From positions 5,022,001-5,086,000 of the forward strand of contig NW_024881329.1 in NCBI RefSeq assembly GCF_018691265.1: DNA of 64,000 bases, given 5' to 3'. The notes under the pieces were generated by a model. That model was not told where the DNA came from. It saw only the letters and a program-made list of their open reading frames with translations, and made no database searches. How positions within the stretch are numbered: the first letter of the stretch is position 1; each line of letters begins with the position of its first letter. The translations under genes and the position numbers were made by a program. The stretch is from Tyto alba. Taxonomy: Eukaryota; Chordata; Aves; Strigiformes; Tytonidae. Positions 29,201 through 42,679 of this stretch are shown here, in pieces.

Positions 29201-30880
29201 AAATGTTAGGATTTGTGAGACATGAGACAGACCGGACCCCAGATCTCTGACTGCCAGGATGTGATGTGGTGTATTTACATGTTCAGACAGAAGGAGCTAG
29301 GTTTGCTGCTTGCTTTGTGGAGTATAATTCTGTGTGTGTGTTTGGCTGCTAGCCCAGTGTTCTTTCATTTTTATTCTCATCAATTGTTTGTGCCCCTAGA
29401 GTGGCACAATAAGGTAAAGAAATCTGTTTCACTTTGAAAATTCTGGAGCTAAGTAGTATTTCTGTCTCCAGGTCTGGTCTTGAGACGTGAAGGCAGTTGA
29501 AGGCTGAAGGTATTTAATACATTTTGGAGAGTTCTGAATTAAGGATATCTCCTCCTTATTTCTCCTGTTTGTATATGTTTAGCCATAATGTTTAACATAC
29601 ATTCCTTGGGTAATAATCTCAGTCTTGCATCCGCATCCCCTTTTAAAATATGCTCCCTTGCAACAACAATGTCTAGAGATTTGGAGTCAATAGGATGTTA
29701 GTTTATGGAGAGAATTAAAATAATAGTAATAAAAAAATAATTCCTGTAACATTTTATATCTCTTAGGCAGAGGTTACCAAGGACCAGTTAGTTCAGCGCG
29801 TGACCTCTGTAAGAGTTCTTAGGCGTTTAAGAGCAGCCAAAAATAGCTCATTGGAAGGTCAGGGAAGGCACCTTTTCTGCGTGTGGATAGCTTTGTATTT
29901 CTGACCTGAAACATCTATATGTCCTGTGGTAAGCAAGCAAGAATGGATGGAAAGAAAAGAGAATACCAAAATGGACTTGGAGGGCAGCCAGAGCCTGTGT
30001 AACGTGTTCCTTATTCATATGAGCCTCTACAAACTGCTGCCAGCCTTGGAGATTTTTCCATACATGAAATGGAGAAAGCCTGCATTAACTTCTAAACCAT
30101 GCTGCAAAGTCAGCCTAACCAAATAAAGGCTGGATTCAAGCTGTCAGTAGGTGAAAAGCAGCAAGAGGGACCCTTATGTTTTAAAATGGAGCCATAGGCT
30201 CGCTTCCAAGTGATTTTAAGCTTCTGACTAACCCTGGAGTCTGAAAGAAAATTCAGCTTGTCAGACCGAATGTTCTCTTTCTTTTTGATATCTGCATGCC
30301 GAGACAGAGTTTACGAGAAGCTTTTATAGCAAATGCCAGAGTCACCACAGAACACTTTAATTATTGAATAGGCAAAAGCTAATGCGAGAGGGAAAGGCTC
30401 TGTGTTTCTCTGCATATTAATCTCCCCCCCCGCCCCTTCCTGCCCAAATCCCCTTGGTTAATCAGGTTATGTTTGCCCTATTTCTCCCAGGGAGCAAGCA
30501 GAATGCAGTGTTGCTAGAAATGGAGGAAGGAAAGGAGAAGGGCATGCTGAAAGCAAGAGTGGTTTGAGGATGCTTTAGAAATGAAAGCTTCGCTTTGGCA
30601 GGGTTCCTGAGATCACAGCAGGATGCCTCCAGGCTGTGGGATGTCTCTGTGACCTGCCATGCTTGCTGACATGCGTGATCTCGCTTCCCAGGCCATGTGC
30701 CAAAGGACAGTGAGGGCAGCTTGCTGGTCTGAGGCATTGGTGGTCTCAGTGGCCAACAGCTCCCTCCCCAAACACCCACTCAACAGCCCATTTCAGCTAA
30801 GAGCCCCTCGGAGGGAGTCACGGGTGTCCCTGGGGGAACACGTTCTGCCTGGCACCTGCCTGAAGTGCAGTGGTTAATTT

Positions 30881-30894
30881 GGGGGGGGGGGGGG
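30881..30894 (+). repeat. poly(G) tract, 14 G
   Basis: An uninterrupted G run in the intergenic region. It is prone to polymerase slippage and length error. Confidence 0.85.
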
Positions 30895-33800
30895 AGGCAG
30901 GGTCAGTGTGTGCACACGCACATACAGAGCTGTCTGTGCTGCATGCTTTTGTGCAGTCATGTAGTCTTTCATTCTTGTTGCACACATCCTCTTGGACATG
31001 TGGCTGCAAGCCATAGAAAAATGGCACAGATGGACCCACCAGAATAAACATCTGTGAGAAGCAGGGAGCCAGCGCACACACGGAGAGCACCACTGACCTG
31101 TGTGCTGGTCAATCTAGGTTTCCTTTAAGGCTGGTGATCCTAGAATTTAGCTGTGAGTGTGCTGACATTTGGGGGGTTCTTCATAAGGGTGCATGCCTTG
31201 GATATGCTGTCATCTCCAATTACAACGGGCAATACCAGACTGGGAAACTGTGGTCCAAAGATCTTTTGTGACCAGTGTCTAAACCCAAATCTTGCACCTG
31301 GAACCATTCCTGAAATGTGAAAAATGGCTTGTTCTAATGTCTGGGTCTGGGCAGGCTTAGGAAAGTAGGGTAAGTCTTGATGGGAGAATTAAGTGCTGCT
31401 ATTTGGGTGATTTTTGGGAGCATGGCAAATAATTCAGAAGGTTGTAGATCTGCAGGTCTGCGTCTGCATTCTGTGTTTTGGGGTTGAAGTTATCCAAAAG
31501 CTCAAACCCAAACCTTTCTTAGACCAAATCATGAAGCTTCAGGGAGTTTATATGTAACCCTGCTTCTCCAACACTCTTCTCCTGGCTCAGGATCAGCCGA
31601 TGCTTGTCAGCCTATGCTTGTGTTTCAGCTTTGCCAGAAGTGCCAAGACACACAAGCATCTCCTAATTCAGTCTTGTGTGCCGGCTTCTGTGCTCGGAGC
31701 AGGGTGCGTCGTTCCTTTGAGACACGTGTGTTAGATGAGATTTTTAGCACTTCTCTTTAACAGCATGGGTCAGAAACATTTTTGTAGCTCAAAGCCAGGT
31801 GAATGCTAAGACATTCTTCCAAAAGCATAAGCGTTGGCAAATGCAGACCTGGGCTAGTAAATCCTGGAGCTGTGGCATGACTTTACATGTTCCCCAGCGC
31901 AGAGCAGAGGTGACTGGATGGCCACAGACTCCTGTTCCCGCAAGAACGAAGACAGGTGGGAAATGAACCACCAGAAACCGTTCCTTGGCCGGCGAGCGTT
32001 GTGGAAAAAGCGAGGTGGAGCAAGCCCTGGGCCAGGCCTTGCCGGTGCCGACGAGGCATGTAGGGATGGACTCCAGTTTAACTGCAGGCAGTGGGAGGGG
32101 ATGGTCGCAGCATCCCTCGGCACTGCGAGAGCGACGGTCGATGGTGTGTGTGCGTGGGGGGCAGCGAGGGGAGAGAGCTGAGCTGCCTGAGGGGCAGCTT
32201 TGGTTCGAGCCGGTGCTGGGCAGGAGCCTGCCTTGGCAGCCCATGCGTGGGAGCGCTGCCAGAGCAGATGGCTAGCAGCCCTGTGGCTGCAGGGTTAGCC
32301 GGCTCGTGGGGAGCCGCCAGTTCTGTGCAGGGCATCCTGCCCTCAGGAGGAAGAGGATGGTGCACGGTGTGGCAGCTTGGAGGCTCACCCAAACACAAGG
32401 GAGTCTACGTCTGCCTTGGAGGCTGAGCGACAGCATGATCCAAAGAGCAGATCTCATAAATGGTTTGCAGGTTAACAGGAGGCTTTTCCCACGCCTCTGA
32501 TACTGCCAGGTAAAAATCTGTCAGCTGCACAAATCTATGCATAAGTCTACTCCCCAACCTCCCCCAGACAAGACTCAGGCTCCCAGAGTTACGAGACTGG
32601 TTTAAAAATTCTGAATTTACCATCTGGTGTACTTCTACCTTAATATCCCGTTTTCAAGCTTCTTTTTCTATAAGCCAGGATCTATTTTTTGTTTGCTTGT
32701 TTATTTGTTAACAAAGTCCTAGAACTGGAAAAGTGGAGCTTTCTGGAGAGCTGCAGTGGTTGCTCAGATCTAGTAGCGTGGAAAGGACGCTGAGGCAAAA
32801 ACCTTAGCTGAGAAGGTGGGTCAGGAGGCAGGGCTGAAACAGTGGCTCCATTGTTTGACTTTTTCTGTAGCTGGTGGATACGGCTGCATGTTCCAGGGAG
32901 TTGCGTATCACAAATACATGGCTCTTGGTGTGCACAGCAATCCAATCACGAGGTAACTACTGGAGGTGGGAGAGGCATGCAAGCAGGGTAGGTTATTAAA
33001 TTAAAAAAAAAAAATAAAAAAAATATCAGCACTAAAGTTCAGAACTCTACTTCTATGATCTGGTTTTAGATGAGAAAGAAGTAGGAACTTTGGAGATGAA
33101 GAATCTTGAGAATATCTGCCTCAGTTTTAATTGCTGATGATTTTAATAGGTCCAATGGCTATACTGCCTTATGCTTCCAAACATTTTAAGTTTTTAACTA
33201 TTTAAGACATTGGGCATCTAATGCATTGAAGATCTGAATCTGCAGAAAGTACTGGTATAAAACACCTATTAAAGTTAGGATACTAAGAAAAAATAATCTT
33301 TAGAAACAATGATACTACAGCATGGGATGAATTTGGCCCACAGTGTTCTCCTCAAGATCTGTAGGGCTGGAGCTCCTTGACTAATAGAAATAGGATAATT
33401 CTAATCTAAAATTTCTCATCCTTTCCCATGCTGTCTGCTGAACATCTGACGTAGAATTTGGGGAGCAAGGAATAAAATGTTAGGATCTTTAAATGGAGCA
33501 TATATTATTGTCTCAGTGCTTATGTGCGGTTTGAGGTATCCTATGGAGATCAGGTTCTTGGAAGTTGGATACTTCATGTCTGGACAACTGGTAATTCCTC
33601 TAAACAGAGCCTTTTTAAGCTGTTGCACAGTGTTTCTTTGAAATTTGTTGTCCCTAGATTGACTTAATCTTTCTGGAAACCTTGAGCAGAGCAATTAACT
33701 TTCATATGGAATATTAAATGTAGGTGTGTCATAAAGTTGGTAGATGCTTAATATTGGCTGATACATTAAATAGCTAGTTGCCTTGCTAGTACTTAGGATG

Positions 33801-34752
33801 GAAGTGGCTTGCCTGTGATAAAGCAGCTTTGAAAAATTATTTATGTGTCAAGTGGAGACAAATTGCTTTTCATATTATTTATATCCTTTTGAGGATATAG
33901 CACTTCCTAGTTTCTCTGAAATGAGCATAACCACCACTATTTCCATTCATAAAGAAATGTGAAAACCAAAACTTGTTTTCCAGAAAGTACTGATGACCTG
34001 CCTAAGTTACCTGATAATGCCTGTAATCTCAGCCTTGTAACTGGACTGAAGATGTCATTAAAGGTGTGCTGTAAAAATGGTTGCGCAAGGCCTTTAACAG
34101 GGACATTAGTTTGAATTTTGTGCTGACACCATTTCCTGGTTCTGTGATGTAATTTGCTATTATTTCATGCAAATAAAGGGGAGATAAAAACAACATACCC
34201 AAAAGTAAGGTCAAGCATTGGACTCTGGACTGCTTGATGTAGTGACTGCAAACATGCAAAAGCTATTTCAGGGTTAAAAAAGATTTGCTTTTGCAATTCT
34301 TCTGTGAACTGTTTACACCTACTGAGCCTGAGGGCTGTTCTGGGAGGTGCTCAGGAAGGTCACCACCATTGTGGCACTTCCACCAGGGCTCCTTCCATAG
34401 TCAACCAAGAGAAGTCATTCTGTGGATTCATCCTCTCAAAGAGCTGAAATGGGTCTCTCTTCTTCTTGGATGGATTTTCAAGCACTGTGGTTTTGGAGAC
34501 CCTTAGAGATGCGTGTGCGGATCCTAGCACTGCAAATGAAAGATAAGTTTGCTTTACCTGAGACTTCTTGTGCATCTCTTACAGTTGACCTGTGGACCTT
34601 CAGCGGTCACAGATAGGACTCCTCTGCAGCCATGGTTTTATCTTCCATGAGAGTGAGTTAGCCTTTGTCAGTACCCTTCCTACTTCTCATCTCATCCTCT
34701 CCATCTGCTATTGGGTATCCTTAAGTATGATGCTGGAAGTCATCAACAGTTT

Positions 34753-34770
34753 AAAAAAAAAAAAAAAAAA
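34753..34770 (+). repeat. poly(A) tract, 18 A
   Basis: An A run in intergenic DNA. No retroelement body was recognised next to it. Confidence 0.85.
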
Positions 34771-36148
34771 TTTAGCAAATCCCTCTGGGACATCTTGCGG
34801 AAAAACAAACCTCTGTCAGTGACCTAGATCCAGTGAAGTTTTGAATTATTTAGATCACATCTTGCAGATAATGCAGAAAACTTGTGTTTGGGAGAATGCT
34901 CTCAATTTTAGGTTGAATTAGGTAAGCCTTCCATTTCTTTAGAAAGTTTGATGCTGACTAGGGACAGCTGAAGGGCTGTCTTTGACCCCTGGTACTGCCC
35001 TTTTGATTACATAAATGTTCTTAACAGTTGGTGGTAATCTTGGGAAATGACACATTGAATATGTTGACTCTGGGTTTTTTCCTGGTGCTGTAGTTTGGCA
35101 AGTGCAGATTCCAAAGCAGCTGTACAGGCAGGGTCTGCAGCTGGCAAGGTTTGGGCCCTGGGCTACCCAGTTAGGCTCTTGCCAAGTAAAGTCAGTAGGA
35201 GGGGTGGCCCCAGGACAGGATTTTAAAAGAAACCGGTAAGTATTTTAATCCTGCTGTATCTAGTGGGAGTTAGATGCGCAAATACTTGGTTATAAACCTT
35301 AGCAGATAGGTGGGGGAGCTGCATACAGAGCTCATGGCTCGAGCTTGCAGCGCTGCTGTCTGGACATGCCAGATGGCTCTCACTCCCACCAGTGTCTATC
35401 GGCCTCCTGCAAAGCATGTGCTGCTGCAGCATGGCATTCTCTTACACCTAGTCCTTTTAAAAGGACAGAGCTACCACCGTGTTAGTGAGCTGAAAATGAG
35501 TAATACGAAATATGTGTCCAGTGTTATTAATGTGAGTTTACTGCAGCTAGTCTAACGCTCCCTGGTGCTGCCGTAGGAACAAATTCAGGCAGGAGCTTGC
35601 TCTGTTGCTGCTGGGAAGGGAAAGCAGAAATAGGGCTGAGCAGTGAAGCCTTGGAGTTTGGAGCCCAGCTTTTGTTTTGAGCTCATCTTTTACATGAATG
35701 AAAGACATTTCTTGGTCTGGCAGCAATGCTTGACATTGAAATTTGCACAGGACTGTGACCAGCTGTGTCTGCATTAACAAGCTGTGTGCAGTAAGTGGGG
35801 TCAGATATTGGGCAAACAGTTGATGGTAAGGACCTGACATTGGCTTTGTGTGCTGGAGGTTTTACTTCTGCTTAACTCTAGTCTAGACCTGTGGACTGAC
35901 ACCCACTAGTGATTGAATTTCATCTCCCAGGGAAGTCTGTCTGCGTTCTCTGAGACTGCCTTGTCATCTGAACTGGAGCTCAGTAACCAAGAACGCTTGG
36001 GAGATTTTACTTTAAGAGTTAGTTCGTGATGTGAAATGTGATGTAAAATGCCAATATAGCTTCACCCGCTACCCAGGAGCTCCGAGCTGTGTTGTGTAAC
36101 ACAGTGTGTGCTTTAGGGGTGTCTAATTATAGCATCAGATTCTAACAC

Positions 36149-36406
36149 GGGGAAATGGAATGAGGCGGCGTCAGGGGAAGTTCAGGCTGGACATTAGGAA
36201 AAGGCTTTTTGTGGGGAGGGTGGTCGGTCACTGGCACAGGCCCCTCAGGGGTCACGGCACCGAGCCCGTCCGAGTTCAAGGAGCATCCGGACAACGCTCT
36301 TAGTCATAGGGTTCAGTTTTAGCTAGTCCTGCGAGGAGCAGGGAGCTGGACTCGATGATCCTTATGGGTCCCTTCCAACCTGAGAGATTCTATAATTCCA
36401 TGATTT
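36149..36406 (+). mobile_element. CR1 LINE, 5'-truncated 3' end
   Basis: About 255 bp matching the 3' end of avian CR1 non-LTR retrotransposons as I know them. It contains a TTCAGGCTGGACATTAGGAA-type segment, then CACTGGCACAGGC, then GACTCGATGATCC followed by GGGTCCCTTCCAACC. It ends in the degenerate ATTCTATAATTCCATGATT tail repeat typical of CR1. It is too short to encode reverse transcriptase. Severe 5' truncation is normal for CR1. The 5' boundary is approximate. Confidence 0.9.
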
Positions 36407-37204
36407 CAGATAGCTTGATATTTATCGTTTAAAAGGGTGGTATGTTTAGGGCAGGGTAATTATGAAATACAGTAACTTGAACTTTGGCAGCAGCATGAGT
36501 GCCGAAGCAGCTGAGCTGCCTTGCTAGCAGACTGTCTCTCCAGCCCGTGCACCGATGCGGCAGCGTTTCTTGCTGGCGCCCAGCGATCGTGGCAGTGCAG
36601 GAAGTGGAGCGGTTTTGCATAAAGCAAAGAGACAACTGTGAGTCAGGGCTGGAGGGGAGAGGCGTTCTTACAGGGGCAGAGCACAAAATGTCAGCCTTTG
36701 AGTGTAGAGTTTTTTGGGCATGACCGTGCGGTGTCCTGTAGGATTAAATAGGAGCCTGACTAGGACGGAAACAAAACGGATTGCTGCTTCTACTTAGTTT
36801 TGTGAGCTTTTTTCCCTAATTTCTGTGAGTTTTCCTGTGGTGGAAAAAGCATTGGGTAGTCCTACTTAGAGACATGAAGCACGATGCTCCTCTCATCCTG
36901 TGAGCTGCAGTTTAACCGTGGATCGAACCAACTTGACGGGAAATCAGCCACTGTGTTTTAACATGCAGGTTCTCTGTCCAGTAGTTCTAGTGGAAGATTT
37001 CCTGGTCACAGTCAGGCTTACTGCTGTCGAGACTGCCCCATCGAACGCTTCTGTGGACAAAGATTTCTTCGAGCGACAGGGCAGATTAGAGCCCTCACAT
37101 CTGCTGGCAGGGACCTGGTTCTGGCTGCCCGATGCCAGCTGCAGCCTGTGTCTTGAGGAGAGCACCAAGCCTCCACAGCCGCCCTTGCCGGAGCCAAATC
37201 CGAA
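36407..37204. other. Intergenic spacer between CR1 copy and CpG island
   Basis: No gene recognised. The stretch becomes gradually more GC-rich towards the CpG island. Confidence 0.6.
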
Positions 37205-37530
37205 GGGGTGACAGGCTGCGAACGGTGCTGTTGGGTGCTGCGGTGTCTGGCTGCCGGCGCTGCGGATCCGGCCGGAGCGGGGGCCGCGTGCGTGCGTGCC
37301 GGTGCTGCGGGGCTCCGGCTGCACCCTGCGGTGCCCGCCGAGAGGCAGGCGCGGGGCTGTGTGCCAGGCCGCCGCGGCTCGCCGTGCCTGCCTCCCCGGC
37401 AGCGCCGCTGTTTCTGCTTCGGGAGCCTGCGTCATTCTTTGCTTGGGTGCAGCAAACAGCTGCAGGGTGGAGGGCCCTGCTTTTGCGCTCGCCTGGCGTG
37501 ATGTGGTGAACTTCCCGGGAGGCAGCTCTG
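37205..37530. promoter_or_regulatory. Isolated CpG island in LDHA-GTF2H1 spacer
   Basis: About 325 bp of dense CpG and GC-rich DNA, unlike its flanks, about 17 kb upstream of LDHA and about 8 kb from the GTF2H1 stop codon. It is not at the 5' end of a recognised gene. A 206-codon open frame crosses it on the minus strand (36944-37564), but it is Arg/Ala/Pro-rich with no domain, as expected of chance GC-rich frames. It may be the promoter of an unannotated noncoding transcript, an enhancer, or a GC-rich patch of no function. Confidence 0.55.
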
Positions 37531-40500
37531 CGCGGGGAGAGGGGTTTTTTCCAGCTGGTCTCAAAGCGTAGTCAAACAGTTACTGACCCCCCGGGAGACT
37601 GGACTGTGCCTTTAGGTCACTTCTGCTTCCATTCCAGGTGGCAGAGAAACTAGCTGGGTCTTCCGTGTCTCCTCCTAGGCTTCGTACATCCAGACAAAGA
37701 GCCCAGAATGCGAGTCTGGGTGTTGGCAATGCTTTGTCCCAGCTCTCATCCAGCTTGAGCACAACAGGGAGCTCTCAGGGAGGGGTCCTGTGCATGGCTG
37801 TGGGGGAAAGTGGCCTCGGAAGCCAGGCTGCCCACACTTAACAGGGGTGAGGGGTGGGGATGAAGGCCAGGCTCTGCCAACCATGCTGCCAAGGCTCTCC
37901 GGCCTCATGGTTCCCTCAGGGGCAATGGCCCTGAGGCCATGTTCCCATCCCAGTCCCACAAAAGGCAGTTGCTTCTGCACCAAAGCTGGGGGAGCCAAGA
38001 GGTGACAGAGCAGCATTTCCCTTTATCTGCTGGTACAGCAGATGAAGAACTGGATGTCACTATCTAGATGACTGTCACAGTACTTAGCCAAGCAGGGGCT
38101 GGGAATCACCAGCACCAGTGAATTTGGGGTTGGTGGGGGAATGGAAGCTGGTTTGGAGGGGTGGGGGCAGGCTGTTTGTTTTCTGCCCCCCACATGCTTA
38201 GGTGTGCAGGGTGCCTGGCAGTGGTGTGGCTTGGTGTGTCTGGGGAGTGCTGCCAATGGAGTCTTTCCTCATGAGAGAGAGATCAGCACCAAGGAGATTG
38301 CTGGCAATCTCCCGACTGCTTTCCAGCCAGGAGGTGCCTTGATCTGGCTCTGACCTGGGATCATCCCCCTTTCTGGATCTAAAGGGGAATTGTCTGTCTT
38401 CTGTGATGTAAGGTCTAGAAACTGTAACTAGTAAATTTGAATGAGAGGAGTGCTTGATGGGGGGAGCATGATGAAGAGGAGGGATTTCCCCCCCAGGGAA
38501 AAATGGATCTCGAATCCCTGGATAGAGATCCCCGTTACTTTAGCTGAATAGGGCCTCATTTAAGGATTGGGTCACAGCTCTGACAGCTGATTTTTGTTCT
38601 GGTTCATCATGCTGGTGTGTTGGTGTTTACTCAGTCTAAAGTAGTGGTTATCACCTGAGAATGGCTATCACAAAATCTAGTAGTAACTCCTGTGTTCGTC
38701 TTTGGACTGTTGTATATGTTTGCTTTTGTTAAGATAAGTTGAGGAGCTGTGCCCAAGGGAGTGGCAAGCCATGAAGAAAGACTGTTTCATTTCTGCAGCA
38801 CCCAGAATCCCTGTCCAAGACGGAGGTCCCTAAAAAAGCACTCTGCTGGCTGCTGTAAACCAGCACAAGCCAGTTTGGGAGCTGTTGACAGAATTTGAGA
38901 GAGAGAACGTGGCATTTTGGTGAACTGGAGTTAGCCAGAGGGTTGGAAAGGAGAATATCTGATCTCTCCTGAGTTTTCAATAGCTCCCAGTGTGCTTTTG
39001 ATCAACGTAAGTTCTAAATTATGGCAAGACCCCCACTTGAAGTGCATTTGGAGTCCAACTGAACTCTTTCTTTCCTGTCCCTTTTTTGAGGGACTGCTGT
39101 CTTTCCCCATAGCTGCCGCCTTGCTGTCCACATCTGTCCCATGCAGAAGAGTGCCATACTCAGTCACTCAGCATGTAAAACCTGGAGATCCCCTTTTCTT
39201 CTTAGATAGAAGAGGTGCTGGTGAGACAGACAAGCCTTGGGAGTCTCAGTGAGCTCACTGCTTCTGGGTGGTCTTTATCGAGCACTCTTTTAGTTTGCTA
39301 GTTGGCCTTTGCTGTGGCTCCTTAAATTACCGATGAGATTGCTGTCATCTTAATTCCACTATTTTCAACCAGTCATCTGGCTCCTTGTTACAATATTAGG
39401 TGCGTCTGGTACCATGCCCACCTTAACAGCACCACAACCACACTCCTGAAATTCCTGTTGTTTGGAATCATAGCAGAGTCTGCCCAAGCCAGGTTTAATG
39501 GAGCAATTTGGTCACCTGAAGGAAGGCAGAAAGCCTTTGAGGGTGTGATTTCCAGAGCTCAGCAGGGATGCAGAGCAAAAGGAAGCATTCTGCTGTTGGT
39601 GACATAACATCTCCATACAGAGCTTGTTGAGGGCCCCTGGGTGCCCATGCCGCACTGCTGCGAAGCATTTCTCATAGGGACATACTTTGTGTGGCCTGTT
39701 CTTGCAAAACAGGATGCTTGGTGCTTACCAGCTGGGATAGCTGCTCTCTGGTTCTGGCCGTGCAATCTTTGCCCCTGCTGAGTGCACGCCCAGCAAAACG
39801 CACCAGCCTGACGGCAGCATCCCTCCTCGTCCCTCGGCTCCACCTGATGATCAGCTCGTGCCCGGAAAGGGAGGGGAGCATGGTGCCTGCACAGGTAGCA
39901 GGCAGGGGAGCCGTGCCCGGGCTCTGGGGTTGTCAGCAAGCACGTGGCTTTACAACTTGGTACTTATTTCCTTAATGTACTATCTGCAGAAGTAGGGCAA
40001 AGGTAGAAACAGGGGAGGGCTTACAGGGAAGTGGCTGCTATAGGGCTGTTGCTTCTGAGTTGTCAGTTCTGATCATGGGACACGCTGTATGTCAAATAAA
40101 GTTATTATCAACGCTCTTTTATCCGGATCAGCCCGTCTGCTGTAGGTGGAGAGGCTGCAGGTTAGGTCAGGGAGGAAGTGAACACGCTGCTGTGATTCAT
40201 GTGACGGGCTCGAAGTCCCACCTGAGGCCAATGCTCCTGGTGCTGTACCTGTAAACAGGCAGCTCCTGCCCCAGAAAGTCTGGTCATCTCTGGCCAATTC
40301 CCAGAGAGGGTCTTGTCTTTTTAACAGAAGCTTAAGCTTGGCTATGCTCAAATCCTTCCCTCTTCTCTGCAACTTGCAGTCAAGGTCCTGTTGAGGTGAT
40401 GCAGATTGGTAGTTGCAGGGTAGAAAAGAGAGGTATGAGTGCTGCAAAGAGCAGGACAACATTTTCCCTTATGGTTCAGGGGATGAAATGCACGGCTCGG

Positions 40501-42659
40501 CATGCACAGCGATCGTGTTGGCAGCTGAGTCCCAGGGAGGTTACACGGAAGGGATCTGGGATCCCCAGGGTACAAGGCATGGTGTGAGTGTGGTGAAGAC
40601 AGCATTGTGCCGAAGAGCTGATGGGCAGGCGTGTGGGTGAGCATGAAGGGCAGCAGTGCCCTCAGGGAGGGTGGTGCTTGGAAGTGGGGGGTGTTAGCAG
40701 TGCTGGAGGCTGCTTCTGCTGCATGCAGTAATGGTAGTGAAGTGATGGCTTGTCATGTTGTGCCTGTGAATGAACTGAGGTTGGAAGGGGGTGGAGTGGG
40801 GATGTGTGGATGCCAACACTCTAGAGAACAAAGCTGTGTCCAGGTTTAGCTGATGTTTAGGGGGGGGACACGACATTGCCTTTCAAAGCTTCAGATTGAA
40901 TTTGTGGTTTGTGAGATCTGTGGGTGAGATAACAAAGCAACCTCATTATAGGGGATCTTAGCAGACATGGAGGACAGGGTCTGTGTAAGTCTAGAACATG
41001 TTTTCCTTGGGGATATGCTGGCACCTGAACTACAGGAGTAGTTTGGCTTTACCAGGATAAAGGGTGTGTGGACTTCTGTGGCAGTAGTAGGACCAGAGAG
41101 CTGTCAGGCTTTGGAGGGGATGGGGATGCTCACTGTGTGGGAAACACAGCAGCTGAGGGCATGTGGGCTGGGAAAATGCCAGCAAAGAGCCCCAGCCTCG
41201 GCTGCGTTCCTCAAGGTGTCTGTCACATCACTGTTGTGGCACTCTGCCACCCCGATGTGATCCTAAAGCTGCCTGGAGGGCAGTATAAAGGCAAAGGGAT
41301 GCTGTGTGGTGGCGGGAACTGGGAGATGCAAACATAGTGGCCTCCCTTGGTGAGCGAGCTGGGGCTGCCCGGGGGCTGGACGTGTGGAGGTGTCTGGGCT
41401 CTGCCCCGTGCCCTTGAGCGGGCCCGTCACTCTCCAGCCAAACTGCTCCTTCAGTCTGACCAACCGCTCTGGCTGCATCTTGCACCTTTGGGTCTTGTCT
41501 TTCCCACAGCAGACAGCCCAAAAGAGCCCTGATATGCTGTTTTCTATCTATCTAGGCTGTTACCACGGAGAGCGATGAGTTTGCTTGGTCTCAGTGTTAC
41601 AGACAAGGACTTGGTTATCTTCTGGGGAGATGATGTGTTTAGAGGTAGCTGAGGGGAAATGCAGTGTCCTGAAAAAGATCCAGGAGATTGGGTTAGGTAA
41701 TTTAAGTTCCCCAGGCTTTAAACTCTACTGCAGGAACACATATGCCATTAGTTATCAGGGTCAATTATGGACGATCAGTGTTAGATCACCAGTGATGTCT
41801 GATCACTATTCAGACTGACGTTGCTGTGTTCCATTTGGATTGCACTCCAGCTCTTGCCCCAAGGTAAGGGAGAGCTTGGGAACAGGTTTGGGATACCGTG
41901 GCTCACATGCTGAAACTGTGCTGCAGTACAAAGGCCCCAAAGCCACTTAATACACTGCCTGCAGAGAGCAGGGATGCTTGGGTAGGCTCTTCCCTTAAGA
42001 AAGGGAAACAGGATGGATAATGGAAAACCAGATCTTAGGCTGTCTTGTGGTCACTTCCCCTGCTTACACAAGTGACTTTCCAGATAAAGAAACTACTTGC
42101 AGGACTGGCTCCAGTGGAAAGATGTTGCTTCCTGTCCTTGGCTGGGGTAGAGCTCTTGTTGAGAGAGAAATAGTCCAGCCTTTTTTGTGCTGCATCTAAG
42201 TATTTTCCTCTGCTGAAATTTACAGGCTAAAACTAAGCTGAGCCAGACTTGCGTTAATATCTGCTTTAAGTTATCCTTTCTCCATTACTAGCAAAGCTGA
42301 CAAAGCAGCCTGTGCAGCTCTCCTGAACCAACAGCTGCTGGATCAGTATATGGAACAAGCAGAGCACTAATCCCTGGAGACTTAAAACTGCCTTTGGTAA
42401 GATGAGGACCAGAGGGACAGCAGCACTGGTAATGGTGCAGACTCCCTGTGTGGCAGAAAACGTTTTCAACCCCTGAAAATGAAATAATTGATAGTAACTG
42501 TATTGTAACCCTTTTGCTCCTGACCTCTTCTACAAGCATGAAGGGACAGCTGAGCTAGCTCTACACAGAGCTCTCTTAATTTAGACCTGAATGGAGCCTG
42601 TCTGGGATTTAATTAAACATCAGAAAACACAGCCTAAACATTAGAGAAGACTTGACTTT
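37531..42659. other. Intergenic region downstream of GTF2H1
   Basis: About 5 kb of mixed composition with moderately GC-rich patches and no recognisable gene, RNA or repeat family. Short overlapping open frames on both strands look like chance. Confidence 0.6.
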
Positions 42660-42673
42660 AGAATTCAGTAGGG

Positions 42674-42679
42674 TTTATT
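42674..42679 (-). terminator. GTF2H1: Candidate distal GTF2H1 poly(A) signal
   Basis: A minus-strand AATAAA about 2.65 kb past the stop codon, close to where the AT-rich block ends and mixed intergenic composition begins. Confidence 0.35.

Larger units (their letters stand above)
20691..36148. other. LDHA upstream intergenic region
   Basis: About 15.5 kb without a recognisable gene. Composition is mixed, with short T runs (21696-21714), an A run (34753-34770), a GT microsatellite near 28796-28808 and a 14-nt G run (30881-30894). Open frames of about 100-150 codons (for example 24953-25477 and 31789-32244, both minus) have no recognisable domains. Distal LDHA control elements could lie here but cannot be proven by eye. 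Confidence 0.6.

Noticed and set aside
36944..37564. 206-codon minus-strand open frame
   Set aside because: Low-complexity residues and no domain; it overlaps a CpG-rich block where stop codons are rare.
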